A stretch of DNA of 57,621 nt from Reyranella sp. (GCF_004297405.1 NZ_SCVC01000013.1:1-57621), one strand, 5' to 3'. Counted from the first letter of the stretch, positions 35,877-44,921 are shown. The notes: a model not told the origin generated them from the sequence alone. Numbers and translations: made by a program.

Positions 35877-37037
35877 ATGGTGCATCCGCTTCGGGAGAAG
35901 GCGGCCGTGAGTGGCATCGGCGAAACCGCGTATACGCGCGGCACGCACAAGAGTGCGTTGGCCCTGCAACTCGAGGCGAGCCTCGCAGCCATCGCCGACG
36001 CCGGTCTCAGCCCGCGCGATATCGACGGCGTCGTCCCCTATTTTCCGGGCGGTGGCATCGCCGAGGATTTCATCGCCAACCTTGGCCTGCCCGACCTCAA
36101 GCTGTCGCTGTTCGTGCCGATGGGCGGCGCCACCTGCGTGGCAGCCATCCAGAGTGCCGCCATGGCCGTGGCGTCGGGCGTGTGTAACCACGTGCTGATC
36201 GCCGTCGGTCGTACCGGCTATTCGGGCGCCCGAGTCAGCACCCGCCTGCAGCAGTTCCCGCAATTCGCGCTGGCGGCCGAGTTCGAGGCACCGATCGGCA
36301 TCTTTGCGCCGGCGCAGCTCTATGCCCCAGGCGCACGCCGCCACATGGAGCTCTACGGCACCACCGAACGGCACTTCGCGGAGATCGCTGTCGTCACGCG
36401 CCAGCACGCGATCCTCAATGGCAATGTCGTGATGAACAAGCCACTCACGGTCGAGGAGCATCATGCCTCGCGCATGATCTCCGACCCGTTCCGACTGTTC
36501 GACTGCAGCCTGGAGAGCGACGGTGGTGCAGCCATCATCGTGAGCCGCAGCGACCAGGCACGCGACCTGAAGAAGCCGCTAATCACCATCATGGGCGTGG
36601 CTGAGGGCCACCCCGAATCGCCAGCTTCGATCGCGCAGCGACCGGACCTGCTGGAGTTCGGCCTCGCCAAGTCCGCGCCGCGTGCCTACGAGATGGCCGG
36701 CGTCGGCCCGAAGGACATCGACGTCGCCGAGATCTACGACTGCTTCACCTTCACGGTGATCAACCAGCTTGAGCTGTTGGGCTTCTGCAAGAAGGGTGAG
36801 GGCGGACCGTTCATCATGGATGGCCGCATTGCGCTGGGCGGCGAGCTGCCGATCAACACGCATGGCGGGCTTCTGAGCCAGGGCCATGTCGTGGGTCTCA
36901 ACCATGTGATCGAACTGACCCGCCAGCTCCGCCGCGAGGCCGGCAAGGCGCAGGTCAAGGACGCCGAAGTGGGACTGGTCACCGGCTATGGCGACATGGG
37001 CGATGGCTCGATCGCGATCCTGAGGAGGGCGGCATGA
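35877..37037 (+). CDS. Thiolase-like protein (SCP2/lipid-transfer type)
   Basis: 386-residue thiolase-fold protein. Cys87 in GGATCVAAIQ occupies the nucleophile region, and the C-terminal NTHGGLLSQGHVVG segment holds the catalytic His and Gly. This subgroup is normally partnered with a DUF35/OB-fold protein and acts in side-chain cleavage of steroid-like or branched acyl-CoAs (retro-aldol or thiolytic). GGAGGAA at 35862 supports ATG 35877. The next gene is exactly that DUF35 partner, overlapping by four bases, so the two likely form a complex. Confidence 0.88.
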   Translation: MVHPLREKAAVSGIGETAYTRGTHKSALALQLEASLAAIADAGLSPRDIDGVVPYFPGGGIAEDFIANLGLPDLKLSLFVPMGGATCVAAIQSAAMAVASGVCNHVLIAVGRTGYSGARVSTRLQQFPQFALAAEFEAPIGIFAPAQLYAPGARRHMELYGTTERHFAEIAVVTRQHAILNGNVVMNKPLTVEEHHASRMISDPFRLFDCSLESDGGAAIIVSRSDQARDLKKPLITIMGVAEGHPESPASIAQRPDLLEFGLAKSAPRAYEMAGVGPKDIDVAEIYDCFTFTVINQLELLGFCKKGEGGPFIMDGRIALGGELPINTHGGLLSQGHVVGLNHVIELTRQLRREAGKAQVKDAEVGLVTGYGDMGDGSIAILRRAA

Positions 37038-37459
37038 GCACCGCAACAACACCGCTGGCGCCGGAACGTCCGCTGCCGACGCCGACACGCGAGAGCCAGC
37101 CGCATTGGGATGGCATGCGCGAAGGTCGCTTCCTGCTGCAGCATTGCTCGGCCTGCGGCAAGGTCCGGCACTATCCGCGGCCGGTCTGTCCGCACTGCTT
37201 CTCGATGGAGAGCGAGTTCAAGGAAGCGCCGACGGGCGGGGCGATCCACACCTGGACGGTGTGCCATCATCCGTTCAACTTCTTCTTCAAGGCTACCGCG
37301 CCCTATATCGTGGCGCTCGTCGACATGGACGCTGGCGTGCGGGTCAACGCGCCGCTCCGGGGCGTCACCGAAGCCGATATCAAGATCGGCCAGCGCGTGA
37401 AGCTCGGTTTCGAACCGGTCAACAAAGAAGTGACGCTGCCGTTCTTCGTGGCGGAGTAA
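37034..37459 (+). CDS. Zn-ribbon/OB-fold protein (DUF35), thiolase partner
   Basis: 141 residues. Zinc ribbon is HCSACG (Cys38, Cys41) and VCPHC (Cys52, Cys55), followed by an OB-fold that in related ChsH2/Ltp partners binds acyl-CoA. The WTVCHHPFNFFFKATAPY segment is typical. The ATG overlaps the thiolase stop (ATGA), strong evidence of a co-translated partner. It does not itself have catalytic residues of the hydratase type. Confidence 0.87.
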   Translation: MSTATTPLAPERPLPTPTRESQPHWDGMREGRFLLQHCSACGKVRHYPRPVCPHCFSMESEFKEAPTGGAIHTWTVCHHPFNFFFKATAPYIVALVDMDAGVRVNAPLRGVTEADIKIGQRVKLGFEPVNKEVTLPFFVAE

Positions 37460-37489
37460 AGTCGCCAAGCAAAGTTTGGGAGGAAGAAG

Positions 37490-38473
37490 ATGAAGCGTTC
37501 CACTTTCATCGCGGCGGGCCTCGCCGCGTTCGCGTTGCCGCTTGCCGTCATGGCGCCGGCAGTCGCGCAAACCGATTGGCCACAGAAGCCGATCTCCATG
37601 GTGGTGCCTTATCCGCCGGGCGGCGTGAACGACGCCGTGGCGCGTGTCTACGCCGACAAGCTCTCGACCGAGCTGGGCAAGCCGGTCATCGTCGACAACC
37701 GCGCCGGCGCGGCGACCACCGTCGCCTCCAACTTCGTCGCCAAGGCGCCGCCCGACGGCTACACGATCTACGCTGGTGGCACGTCGCTGGTGATCAATCC
37801 GACCCTCACCGGGCAGGTCCAGTACGACCCGCACAAGAGCTTCGAGCTCGTGTCGCTGATGTCGTTCACGCCGTTCATCCTGCACGTCAACGCCAACTTC
37901 CCGGCCAAGAACATGGCCGAGCTGATCGCCGTCGTGAAAGCCAATCCCGGCAAGTTCAACATCGCGAGTTCGGGCATCGGTGCCACCAACCATCTCGCGG
38001 CAGAACTCCTGAAGGCGCAGGCCGGCCTCAACATCACCCATGTGCCCTACAAGGGCGGCGCGCAGGCGGGGCAGGACGTGGCCTCGGGGCAGGCGCAGAT
38101 GATGTTCTCGGCCGCATTGGAGGCGAAGCCGGTGCTGGCGACGGGCCGCACGCGCGCCATCGCGATCTCGAGCACCAAGCGCTCGCCTGCTTTTCCGGAA
38201 GTGCCAACCGTGATCGAGGCGGCGGGACTCAAGGATTTCGAGGCCGTGTTCTGGCAGGGTATGGTCGTCCCGGCCGGCACGCCGCAGCCGATCGTCGACA
38301 AGCTGCAGAAGGCGATCGCCAAGATCGCGGCCGATCCGGAAGTGATCGAACGCTTCAAGGTCCAGGGCGTCGAGATTCGCGGTTCCACCCAGGCCGAGTT
38401 CAAGGACTTCCTGAACAAGGAAGAGAAGCGCTGGGTGACCCTGATCAAGGAACAGAACATCAAGCCGGAGTAG
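37490..38473 (+). CDS. Bug-family (TctC) periplasmic solute receptor
   Basis: 327-residue precursor with a signal peptide (about 1-26, ending AVAQ). The mature Bug fold shows WPQKPISMVVPYPPGG near 30-45, VDNRAGAATTVAS near 67 and HVPYKGGAQA near 184, all family landmarks for the ligand loops. Bug receptors bind carboxylates such as tricarboxylates or aromatic acids, with or without TctAB membrane partners. None are present here, so it is an orphan receptor. It is 30 bases after the DUF35 gene and probably in the same operon, suggesting that its ligand feeds the thiolase. Confidence 0.9.
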   Translation: MKRSTFIAAGLAAFALPLAVMAPAVAQTDWPQKPISMVVPYPPGGVNDAVARVYADKLSTELGKPVIVDNRAGAATTVASNFVAKAPPDGYTIYAGGTSLVINPTLTGQVQYDPHKSFELVSLMSFTPFILHVNANFPAKNMAELIAVVKANPGKFNIASSGIGATNHLAAELLKAQAGLNITHVPYKGGAQAGQDVASGQAQMMFSAALEAKPVLATGRTRAIAISSTKRSPAFPEVPTVIEAAGLKDFEAVFWQGMVVPAGTPQPIVDKLQKAIAKIAADPEVIERFKVQGVEIRGSTQAEFKDFLNKEEKRWVTLIKEQNIKPE

Positions 38474-38478
38474 TCCGG

Positions 38479-39129
38479 TTACAAAGCCTTCCTCATCGTG
38501 ATGTTGAACCGGCGACGGCCGGTCAACGGGTGCTCGCCATCCTTGAGCGTGAGCACCCCGTGATGGAAGAGGCGCGAAGCACCGCCCCAGACCACGACAT
38601 CGCCATGCCGCAGCGCCACCTTCTTCACGGGATCGCTGCGCTTCAGGCCGCCGAACTGGAAGGTGGCCGGCAGGCCGAGCGATACCGATACGATCGGATG
38701 GCCATAGTCGGCCTCGTCGCGATCCTGATGAAGTGACAGCCGCGTGCCGGGCTCGTAGCGATTGACCAGGCAGGCATCGGGCACGAAGCCCGGGAAACCT
38801 GCCTCCATTGCAGCGGCTTTGGCGAGATCCAGAAACTCCTTAGGGAGATGCGGCCACGGCTTGCCACTGTCGGGATCGTGCCTCGCGTACCGATAGCCTT
38901 TGCGATCGGTGACCCAGCCGGCGGTACCACAGTTGGTCATGGCCACCGACATCTCGAAGCCACCGGGCGTGATCATGCGGCGGAACGGAGCCGCGGTGGC
39001 AATGCTATCGATGGCCGCAAGAAGCATCGTATCGCGCGCTGCTGCGAAGCCACGCAACAGCATGGCGCCTTCGTCCAAGGGTTCGTGGAGGGCCTCTTTT
39101 TCGCCCGAAGGATCGAACAAGTCTTGCAT
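38479..39129 (-). CDS. alkB: DNA oxidative demethylase AlkB
   Basis: Fe(II)/2-oxoglutarate dioxygenase that repairs 1-methyladenine and 3-methylcytosine. 216 residues, the same length as E. coli AlkB. Metal ligands are His134 and Asp136 in SLHQDRDE and His190 in LFHHG. The 2-oxoglutarate Arg is in the RRRFNITMR tail (near 207). ATG at 39129 is chosen because the conserved DLF start follows; the frame continues upstream. It is divergent from ogt by 86 bases and abuts the Bug gene. Confidence 0.95.
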   Translation of the reverse strand: MQDLFDPSGEKEALHEPLDEGAMLLRGFAAARDTMLLAAIDSIATAAPFRRMITPGGFEMSVAMTNCGTAGWVTDRKGYRYARHDPDSGKPWPHLPKEFLDLAKAAAMEAGFPGFVPDACLVNRYEPGTRLSLHQDRDEADYGHPIVSVSLGLPATFQFGGLKRSDPVKKVALRHGDVVVWGGASRLFHHGVLTLKDGEHPLTGRRRFNITMRKAL

Positions 39130-39215
39130 GCCTGAGAATTCCAGTCCGTTGCCGGAGCGTAACGGCAAACGTCTCGCCCTATCTTCCCGCCATCGATCCA
39201 CCGATGGAGAGAAAC

Positions 39216-39767
39216 ATGGCAACGACCGTCCGTTATGCAAAGGCTGAAAGCTCGCTCGGAACCTTCGTCGCGGCGATGTCCGACAAGGGTCTGGTCATGG
39301 TCGAGTTCGGTGACATGAACGAAGCGTTACGCGCCAAGCTCGCGGCGCGTTTCCCCGAAGCGACTTTGGTCGAAGATAACGTCGGGCTGCACGACTCACT
39401 CGATCGGCTGGCCCGACTGATCGATCATCCTGACTCCGGCGAGGATTTTGCGCTCGACCTGCAAGGCTCGGCCTTCGAGCTGAGCGTCTGGGAAGCGCTG
39501 CGGCAGATTCCCGCTGGCCAAACGGCGAACTACGGAGAAATCGCCACGAAGCTCGGCGTTCCGCGCCAGGCGCGTGAAGTCGGCGAAGCCTGCGCCGCCA
39601 ACATGCTGGCGGTCGTCGTGCCTTGTCACAGGGTCGTGAAGAAGGACGGCTCCATTTCGGGTTATCGCTGGGGTGTCCGACGCAAGCGGGCGCTGATCGA
39701 GCGCGAGGCAAGGGCACAGTCCTTGCCTGGGCTCTTTGGCAACCCACATGGGGCGGCATCTACCTGA
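39216..39767 (+). CDS. ogt: Methylated-DNA-protein cysteine methyltransferase
   Basis: Suicide enzyme that removes O6-methylguanine adducts. 183 residues. Active-site Cys137 is in VVVPCHRVV, preceded by the QAREVGEACAAN helix with the Arg finger region. The N-terminal half has the Ada/Ogt-like fold start. There is no Ada-type zinc N-terminal domain, so it is Ogt-like rather than Ada. GGAG at 39207 fits ATG 39216. With alkB opposite, it forms a compact alkylation-repair pair. Cytochrome c follows 18 bases later. Confidence 0.92.
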   Translation: MATTVRYAKAESSLGTFVAAMSDKGLVMVEFGDMNEALRAKLAARFPEATLVEDNVGLHDSLDRLARLIDHPDSGEDFALDLQGSAFELSVWEALRQIPAGQTANYGEIATKLGVPRQAREVGEACAANMLAVVVPCHRVVKKDGSISGYRWGVRRKRALIEREARAQSLPGLFGNPHGAAST

Positions 39768-39785
39768 AAACACAGGAGAGAGAAA

Positions 39786-40169
39786 ATGAAGAGCTGGATG
39801 GGCACGATCGTTGCGATTTCTCTGGGCTTGGCGGCATTGCCGGCATGGGCACAATCAGGTGAAGCAAGTCGCGGTCAGCGCGTGTTCAACCAGCAGTGCC
39901 GGGCCTGTCACACGCTCGACAAGGGCGGCGCGCAGACGGCAGGGCCCAACCTGCACGGCGTGTTCGGCCGCAAAGCCGGTACGGGCGAAGGCTATGCCTC
40001 CTCCGATGCCATGAAAGCTTCGGGCATCGTTTGGGACGATACGACCATGGCCGAGTACAACCGCGATCCCAAGGGCAAGGTGCCCGGCACCAAGATGGTG
40101 TTCAACGGCGTGAAGCAGGCCGGTCAGCTCGCTGATCTCGTCGCCTATCTCAAAGAGGCAACCAAGTAG
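39786..40169 (+). CDS. Class I cytochrome c, exported (copy 1)
   Basis: 127-residue precursor with a signal peptide (about 1-22, WAQS). Heme is bound through C38-RA-C41-H42 and the sixth ligand is probably Met104 in PGTKMVFNG. The GPNLHGVFGR stretch is typical of c2/cyt c550-like periplasmic electron carriers. A second, similar cytochrome lies at 46148-46546. It may be read from the ogt promoter. The partner oxidase or reductase is unknown. Confidence 0.9.
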   Translation: MKSWMGTIVAISLGLAALPAWAQSGEASRGQRVFNQQCRACHTLDKGGAQTAGPNLHGVFGRKAGTGEGYASSDAMKASGIVWDDTTMAEYNRDPKGKVPGTKMVFNGVKQAGQLADLVAYLKEATK

Positions 40170-40787
40170 TCAGCGCCTGATCCCACTGATCAGGGACTGC
40201 ATGAAGCCATCGACCGCTGTCCGGCTGTTGGCCGGCGTGTCGACCCAGTCGAGCCGCAGCTTGAGGAAACGGTCGCGATAGCCCGTCACCATCAACGCGG
40301 TATGGAGTGGCTTCTTGGTGTTGGGCTGGATGGCCGATAGGGTCGCGCAGAGGAAGGTAAGGCCGCCGATCGTACATTTGTCCGGCCCGTCGACCGGCTT
40401 GAGCTGATCGTAGCGGCCGAGCTTCGCGCCTTCATAGATGTCGGCCAATGCGCGCTGGAATTGGGCAAGGACCGCGTCGTCCATCGGACCGTCGGGAATC
40501 GATCCAGTCCTGGGCGGATACACGTAAAGCGTCACGAAGAGCTGCTGGTTCGTCTGGTAGTTCCAGGCGTAACCCAGATCCGGCCGGTTCATGGTCTTGC
40601 TGTAGTCGATAGAGGTCGCCAGCCGTGCGTTGGCGATCTCGGCGGGAAAGGTCAGTCCCGTCACCGGCTCTCGATCGGGAGCGGGGATGCGGGGCGGCGG
40701 CGCGTTCTGTGCAATGGCGCTACCGATAGTGAGCGCCAACAGGGCGCAGCAGACAGCCGTGAGCGCGCGAACTTTCCGGACCAGCAT
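40170..40787 (-). CDS. Exported protein of unknown function
   Basis: 205 residues with a signal peptide (about 1-25, SAIAQ). The mature part has PVTGLTFPAEIANARLATS (here split around GLTFPAEIANARL) and YAWNYQTNQQLFVTLYVYP, then a C-terminal Lys/Arg-rich amphipathic region. One Cys pair (in DKCTIGG and FLCATL) could form a disulfide. No family is recognised with confidence. ATG 40787 has GGAG upstream. It is downstream of the MFS gene in the same direction, so probably in its operon. It abuts the cytochrome c stop. Confidence 0.72.
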   Translation of the reverse strand: MLVRKVRALTAVCCALLALTIGSAIAQNAPPPRIPAPDREPVTGLTFPAEIANARLATSIDYSKTMNRPDLGYAWNYQTNQQLFVTLYVYPPRTGSIPDGPMDDAVLAQFQRALADIYEGAKLGRYDQLKPVDGPDKCTIGGLTFLCATLSAIQPNTKKPLHTALMVTGYRDRFLKLRLDWVDTPANSRTAVDGFMQSLISGIRR

Positions 40788-40812
40788 GCGTTTCTCCTGG
40801 AGCGGTGGCAGT

Positions 40813-42042
40813 CTAGCTGTGCGCCGTGGCGCTGTCGCGCGAGCGGAGATAGACGGCAGCGCCCAGCACGAGGCCGAGGCCCAGTGCCGCGAACGCGATG
40901 CGATAGGCCATGTCGTTGGCGCCAAAGGCCTCGACGACATAGCCCATGCCGGCCGGCAGCACGGCCAGCCCCAGGCACTGCGCCATGTTCACGGTCGTGA
41001 CGCCTCGTCCGGCCAGCCGGTCGGGAAAGAGCGCGCGGCCCTGCGCCACGATCACCGTGCCGAACGCGCATGCGAAACAGAAGGCCGAAAGAAGACTGAC
41101 GGCGAGCCAGAGCGGCGGCTGCGGCAGGAGTGCCAGCACGGCCAGCAGAGCTGTCGAGAGTGCGGCCCCACCCAGCACCACCTTCTTGCGCGAGCGAAGC
41201 AGGCGATCCATCGGGCCGTAGGCGAGAATGCCCAGGATCTGCGCCACGCCCATCACCAGCAGCACATTGCCGCGCGCCACCGCGTCGAGCTTGTGCACGT
41301 CGTAAAGGTAAGGTCCGCCCCAGACGCCGAGGACGGTGAGCATCGTGGCATAGGCGAAGAAGTGCATGGCGAGGACGGGACCCAGTCCCGGCGTCATCCA
41401 GACCTCGACCAGACCCTTCATGATCTCGCTGAGATTCTCCTTCTTCGTCGGTGGTGCGGGCGCCTCCGGCGGACGGTCGCGCACGAAGGCATAGAAACAG
41501 ACCGCGACCAGCACGGTGACGGCCGCAAGGCCGGCAAAGCCCATACGCCAGCCGACGGTGGCGGCCACCCAGGCGAGCGGCGTCGCGGCGGCCAGCGTGC
41601 CGATGTTGGAAGCCGCGAACACCCAGGACAAAACGGTCGCGAGCCTCGCCGGCGGGAACCACCGGGAGCACAGGAACACCACCGACATGAAAGAGGCGGC
41701 GCAGCCCACGCCGACGATTGCGCGCCCACCGATCAAATCGAAGGCAGTGGTGGAAACCGCGATCCAGAGCGCGCCAGCCATGGCGACGATCGACAGCGCG
41801 GCCACCGTCCGGCGCGCACCGAACCTGTCGAACCACATGCCGACCGGCACCTGCACGGCGAACAGGGCGAAGAAGAAGGCGCTGCCGGCCCAGCCGAGCT
41901 GACGCGCCGAGAGATCGAGGTCGCGCACGAGTTCCGGCGCGATCACGCTGTTGGAGACACGATAGAACTGGCTGAGGCAGGTGACTGCGATCAGCAGGAC
42001 AAGGAGCGGTACTCTCGACGCCATGGCCTGCCTTGCTAGCAC
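40813..42042 (-). CDS. MFS transporter
   Basis: 409 residues with about twelve transmembrane helices. The MFS signature between helices 2 and 3 reads GMWFDRFGARRT (about 67-78), and the loop between 8 and 9 carries DRLLRSRKKV. GGAGG four to five bases before the GTG at 42042 favours this start over the ATG at 42024. It is followed by the exported protein. Substrate cannot be deduced; the fold suggests an organic-acid or drug-type proton antiporter or symporter. Confidence 0.85.
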   Translation of the reverse strand: MLARQAMASRVPLLVLLIAVTCLSQFYRVSNSVIAPELVRDLDLSARQLGWAGSAFFFALFAVQVPVGMWFDRFGARRTVAALSIVAMAGALWIAVSTTAFDLIGGRAIVGVGCAASFMSVVFLCSRWFPPARLATVLSWVFAASNIGTLAAATPLAWVAATVGWRMGFAGLAAVTVLVAVCFYAFVRDRPPEAPAPPTKKENLSEIMKGLVEVWMTPGLGPVLAMHFFAYATMLTVLGVWGGPYLYDVHKLDAVARGNVLLVMGVAQILGILAYGPMDRLLRSRKKVVLGGAALSTALLAVLALLPQPPLWLAVSLLSAFCFACAFGTVIVAQGRALFPDRLAGRGVTTVNMAQCLGLAVLPAGMGYVVEAFGANDMAYRIAFAALGLGLVLGAAVYLRSRDSATAHS

Positions 42043-42057
42043 GCTCCTCCGGGGCTT

Positions 42058-42079
42058 TCCTTCGGCGTGGGCCGAAGGA
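42058..42079 (-). repeat. Hairpin between methyltransferase and MFS genes
   Basis: TCCTTCGGC (42058-42066) and GCCGAAGGA (42071-42079) pair perfectly over 9 bp around GTGG. On the minus strand there is no T run, so it may be a processing or attenuation hairpin rather than a full terminator. Confidence 0.5.
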
Positions 42080-42084
42080 TCCGT

Positions 42085-42810
42085 CTAGCGACGTGCCGAA
42101 ACCAGCAAAAAGGACGGGCGCTCGTCGGCGCCGGCCCAGTCGGGATGCGCGGCGACGTCGGCCGCGGTTGCGCCCCATTCCTCGATCTTGTCCAGCGTGA
42201 AGCCGAGACGCAGAAGCAGGTTGAGATAGGTAGCCACCGTACGGTGCTGCTTGATCACGCCCTTGGCCAGCCAGTCGGTCGAGCGCTCGCCCTGCTCGAA
42301 GTAGCGGTTGACCGGCCAAGCGAAGCGGCCATCGGCGTCGCGCGACCAGCCGGGATGGCCGGGCGCGGTGTACATCGGGTGTTCGACGGAGAAGACCAGG
42401 CTGCCGCCGGGGACGAGCGCGCGATGGACCTCGGTCATCAGGTGTTCGAGGTTGGCGAGATAGTGCAGCGCCAGCGAACTATAGACGAGATCGACCGAGC
42501 CCTTCGGCAAAGCGAGGGTCTCGAGGTCGGCCTGCCGGTAGGCGATCGCACCGTCCGATGTTTCGCGCGCGCGGGCGAGCATCTTCTCCGAGACATCGAA
42601 GCCCGTGACTTGCCGCGCACCTGCTTCATGGGCGAAGCGACAGAACCAGCCGAAGCCGCAGCCGAGATCGACGACGCGCAGACCATCGAGCTTCGGCAGC
42701 ATCGCCCGCAAGGTCGGCCATTCCGGCGCCCCGTCGAGACCCTCGACGGAGCGCGGGAGCTTGGCGTATCCCGCGAAGAAGCCTTCGTTGTCGTAGATGT
42801 TCTGGGTCAT
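42085..42810 (-). CDS. Class I SAM-dependent methyltransferase
   Basis: 241 residues. SAM-binding motif I is VVDLGCGFGWFCRFA (about 47-61); the acidic end of strand 2 is GFDVSEKML (about 72). The segment LVYSSLALHYL near 110 is of the UbiE/BioC-like superfamily. No specific substrate can be read. The start is ATG 42810; the frame extends upstream but without an SD. It lies 22 bases after the FMN reductase stop and probably shares its transcript. Confidence 0.85.
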   Translation of the reverse strand: MTQNIYDNEGFFAGYAKLPRSVEGLDGAPEWPTLRAMLPKLDGLRVVDLGCGFGWFCRFAHEAGARQVTGFDVSEKMLARARETSDGAIAYRQADLETLALPKGSVDLVYSSLALHYLANLEHLMTEVHRALVPGGSLVFSVEHPMYTAPGHPGWSRDADGRFAWPVNRYFEQGERSTDWLAKGVIKQHRTVATYLNLLLRLGFTLDKIEEWGATAADVAAHPDWAGADERPSFLLVSARR

Positions 42811-42832
42811 CGCTTCGCTGCTTGGGACTGTA

Positions 42833-43402
42833 CTACTTGACCGCCGCCGCTGCTTTGGCCTGGCGAACGGCAAGCGCCAGCGCGACGCCGAGGTCTGACA
42901 GCATCTTGCCCGTCGCCTCGTCGGTGAGCTTGCCGTCGGTGAACTTATTCTGTGCCTGGCCGATCATGACTTCCGGCTTATTGAGCGGCCGGCCGTCGAG
43001 GAACACCAGAGTCTGGCGCAGCTGATACTGCGCGCGCGCCGTGCCGAGCAGGCCCATCGAGGCGCCGAACAGGGCGATCGGCTTGGTCGCGAACGGTTGC
43101 GGCGTCGTACGCGACAGCCAGTCGATGGCGTTCTTCAAGACACCCGAGATGCCGTAGTTGTACTCCGGGCTCACCAGCACGATGCCGTCGGCCTCGAGCA
43201 TGGCCTTCTGGGCCGCCTGTACTTTGTCGGGAAATCCCTTGGCCTGGATATCGGCATCGTAGAGTGGCCAGTCGCCGATCTCGATCGTCTGCACCGAGGT
43301 CCCCGCCGGCACGCGTTCGATGAACGCCTGCAACGAGAGGCGATTGAACGAAGCCTTGCGCAGGCTACCGCAGAAAGCGACGAGCTTCAGAGAGTCTGAC
43401 AT
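42833..43402 (-). CDS. NADPH-dependent FMN reductase
   Basis: 189-residue flavodoxin-like reductase. FMN phosphate loop GSLRKASFNR (12-21) and SPEYNYGISG (about 78-87) are the diagnostic motifs. It supplies reduced flavin or reduces quinones, azo dyes or chromate; the physiological acceptor is unknown. It is first in a minus-strand run with the methyltransferase. The 177-base gap to the divergent 43580 gene should hold its promoter. Confidence 0.9.
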   Translation of the reverse strand: MSDSLKLVAFCGSLRKASFNRLSLQAFIERVPAGTSVQTIEIGDWPLYDADIQAKGFPDKVQAAQKAMLEADGIVLVSPEYNYGISGVLKNAIDWLSRTTPQPFATKPIALFGASMGLLGTARAQYQLRQTLVFLDGRPLNKPEVMIGQAQNKFTDGKLTDEATGKMLSDLGVALALAVRQAKAAAAVK

Positions 43403-43579
43403 GCGGGACGTTCCTTCGTCGGAAAATGGCCAGCGGCTACATAAGAGGTTGCTGAGCGGCTTGGCAACGCACTAGCCGCAGCTTGAAAGTCGTCTCTCAT
43501 CGGATCCAGCGAGGCCAGTGGGCGAAGCCATCGCAAGCTGGTAAGTGTTACCCACGAAGGTAAGGGAGATGAGAGACCG

Positions 43580-44047
43580 ATGAAGCGATTCATTGCCGGC
43601 GGTTTGGGTTTTCTGGCGACGGTCGCGGCGAGCGGCGCCTTCGGGCAGGACCAGCCACCCAACAAGTGGGTGATGTACTGCACCGAGGAAGGCGGCCGGG
43701 ATTGCGGTGTGCAGGCCACGATCGACGGTAACAGCCTGCTCGGCCAGTTCCTGGTCGTGCGCTATTCAGCGGCCTACCGGAAGCTTTCCGTGGTCGGCGA
43801 TGGCCAGGGCGTGCAGGCCAGCATGCAAGTCGACTCCAACCCCTTCATCTCGACCAGCATCTGCGGGCAGGGGATCTGCCAGTACAATGCCGGCAAGTCG
43901 GCCCAGCTTCTCGGGGAGATGCGCTCCGGGTCTCAAATCCAGGTACAGATCCAGCTCCAGAACACGATGGCGGGTCCGTTCCAGCAGACGCTGAGCGGCT
44001 TCGACAACGAGCTGCAGAAGGCCCTCGCGGCGCAGCGCGGCGGCTGA
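43580..44047 (+). CDS. IalB-like invasion-associated family protein
   Basis: 155-residue precursor with a signal peptide (about 1-22, AFGQD). The mature part resembles the alphaproteobacterial IalB family: an early WVMYCT segment, a middle beta region and paired Cys (in CTEEGGRDC and SICGQGIC). Those in the family form disulfides. The GEMRSGSQIQVQIQ stretch matches. The role is unknown; in Bartonella the family is linked to host-cell entry, but homologues occur in free-living bacteria. The gene is monocistronic and ends just before a converging LysR gene. Confidence 0.72.
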   Translation: MKRFIAGGLGFLATVAASGAFGQDQPPNKWVMYCTEEGGRDCGVQATIDGNSLLGQFLVVRYSAAYRKLSVVGDGQGVQASMQVDSNPFISTSICGQGICQYNAGKSAQLLGEMRSGSQIQVQIQLQNTMAGPFQQTLSGFDNELQKALAAQRGG

Positions 44048-44054
44048 GTTCTTC

Positions 44055-44921
44055 TCAGGCTTGGTTGTCGGGCTTTCGTTCTTGTGCCGCGGCATCGCGG
44101 ATGAGTTCGAGCGCCGGACCGATGACGCCTATGTCGGCGTCCGTGGGGTAGACGACATAGGCCGATATCGAGAACTCGGGTCCGCCGGGAACGATTGTCA
44201 GTTTCCCGCTTTGCAGATGCGGGCGCACGAGGCGGATGGGGAAGTATCCCGAGCCGCCATTCTCGATCACATGCTGCAGGCCCAGCCAGCCGATGTTGGC
44301 GGTGAGCGCGGCGCCGAAGAACTCCGGAAAGCTCGCGCTGTGGCGCGCGAAGAACTCCGGCCCCCAGTCGATGTAGACGTAGCTGGAATCGAGGACCGGT
44401 CGCCGCTGCGCCTTGGTGGAGACCAGCACGAGTCTGTCGTCGAACAGGAACTCCACGTTCAGGCCAGGCCGGCTTTCTGGCGTGTACATGACGGCGACGT
44501 CCAGCCGCCCCTCGACGAGCCCTTCCATCAAATCGCTCTCCAAGCCGATCTCGGCGCGCACGGAAATATCGGCCGCTTTCTCCAGCAGAGATGGCATCCG
44601 CTTGATCAGGAATTGCTCCCATAGACCCAGTCGCGCGCCGATCGTGACGGCAGCGCGAAAGCCGCGGGCGACGCCGACGTCGTGGCGCGCCTGCTCGACC
44701 GTCCGGACGAGGGTGGAGGCATGCTTCTGGAAGTGCTTGCCCGGCGGCGTCAGGGTCGTGCCGCCCTTGTTGCGGACGAACAGCCGGCACCCCAGCGCGG
44801 TCTCCAGCGTGTGAATCCGCGTGCTGACCGTCGACTGCGTCACATGAAGCCGCTCGGCGGCGTTCACGAAGCTGCCGGTGGTGACGACTGCCAGGAAGGT
44901 GCGGGCCAGTTCGGTGTCCAA
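44055..44921 (-). CDS. LysR-type transcriptional regulator
   Basis: 288 residues. The winged HTH (about 1-60) is AVVTTGSFVNAAERLHVTQSTVSTRIHTLE, cut here as GSFVNAAERLHVTQSTVS. The rest is the effector-binding domain. LTRs usually bind T-N11-A sites near their own promoter. A perfect 19-base palindrome at 44943-44961, 22 bases upstream of its start, is the clear candidate. It is divergent from the gene at 45030, which it probably controls, with the folate cyclo-ligase. The effector is unknown. Confidence 0.92.
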   Translation of the reverse strand: MDTELARTFLAVVTTGSFVNAAERLHVTQSTVSTRIHTLETALGCRLFVRNKGGTTLTPPGKHFQKHASTLVRTVEQARHDVGVARGFRAAVTIGARLGLWEQFLIKRMPSLLEKAADISVRAEIGLESDLMEGLVEGRLDVAVMYTPESRPGLNVEFLFDDRLVLVSTKAQRRPVLDSSYVYIDWGPEFFARHSASFPEFFGAALTANIGWLGLQHVIENGGSGYFPIRLVRPHLQSGKLTIVPGGPEFSISAYVVYPTDADIGVIGPALELIRDAAAQERKPDNQA

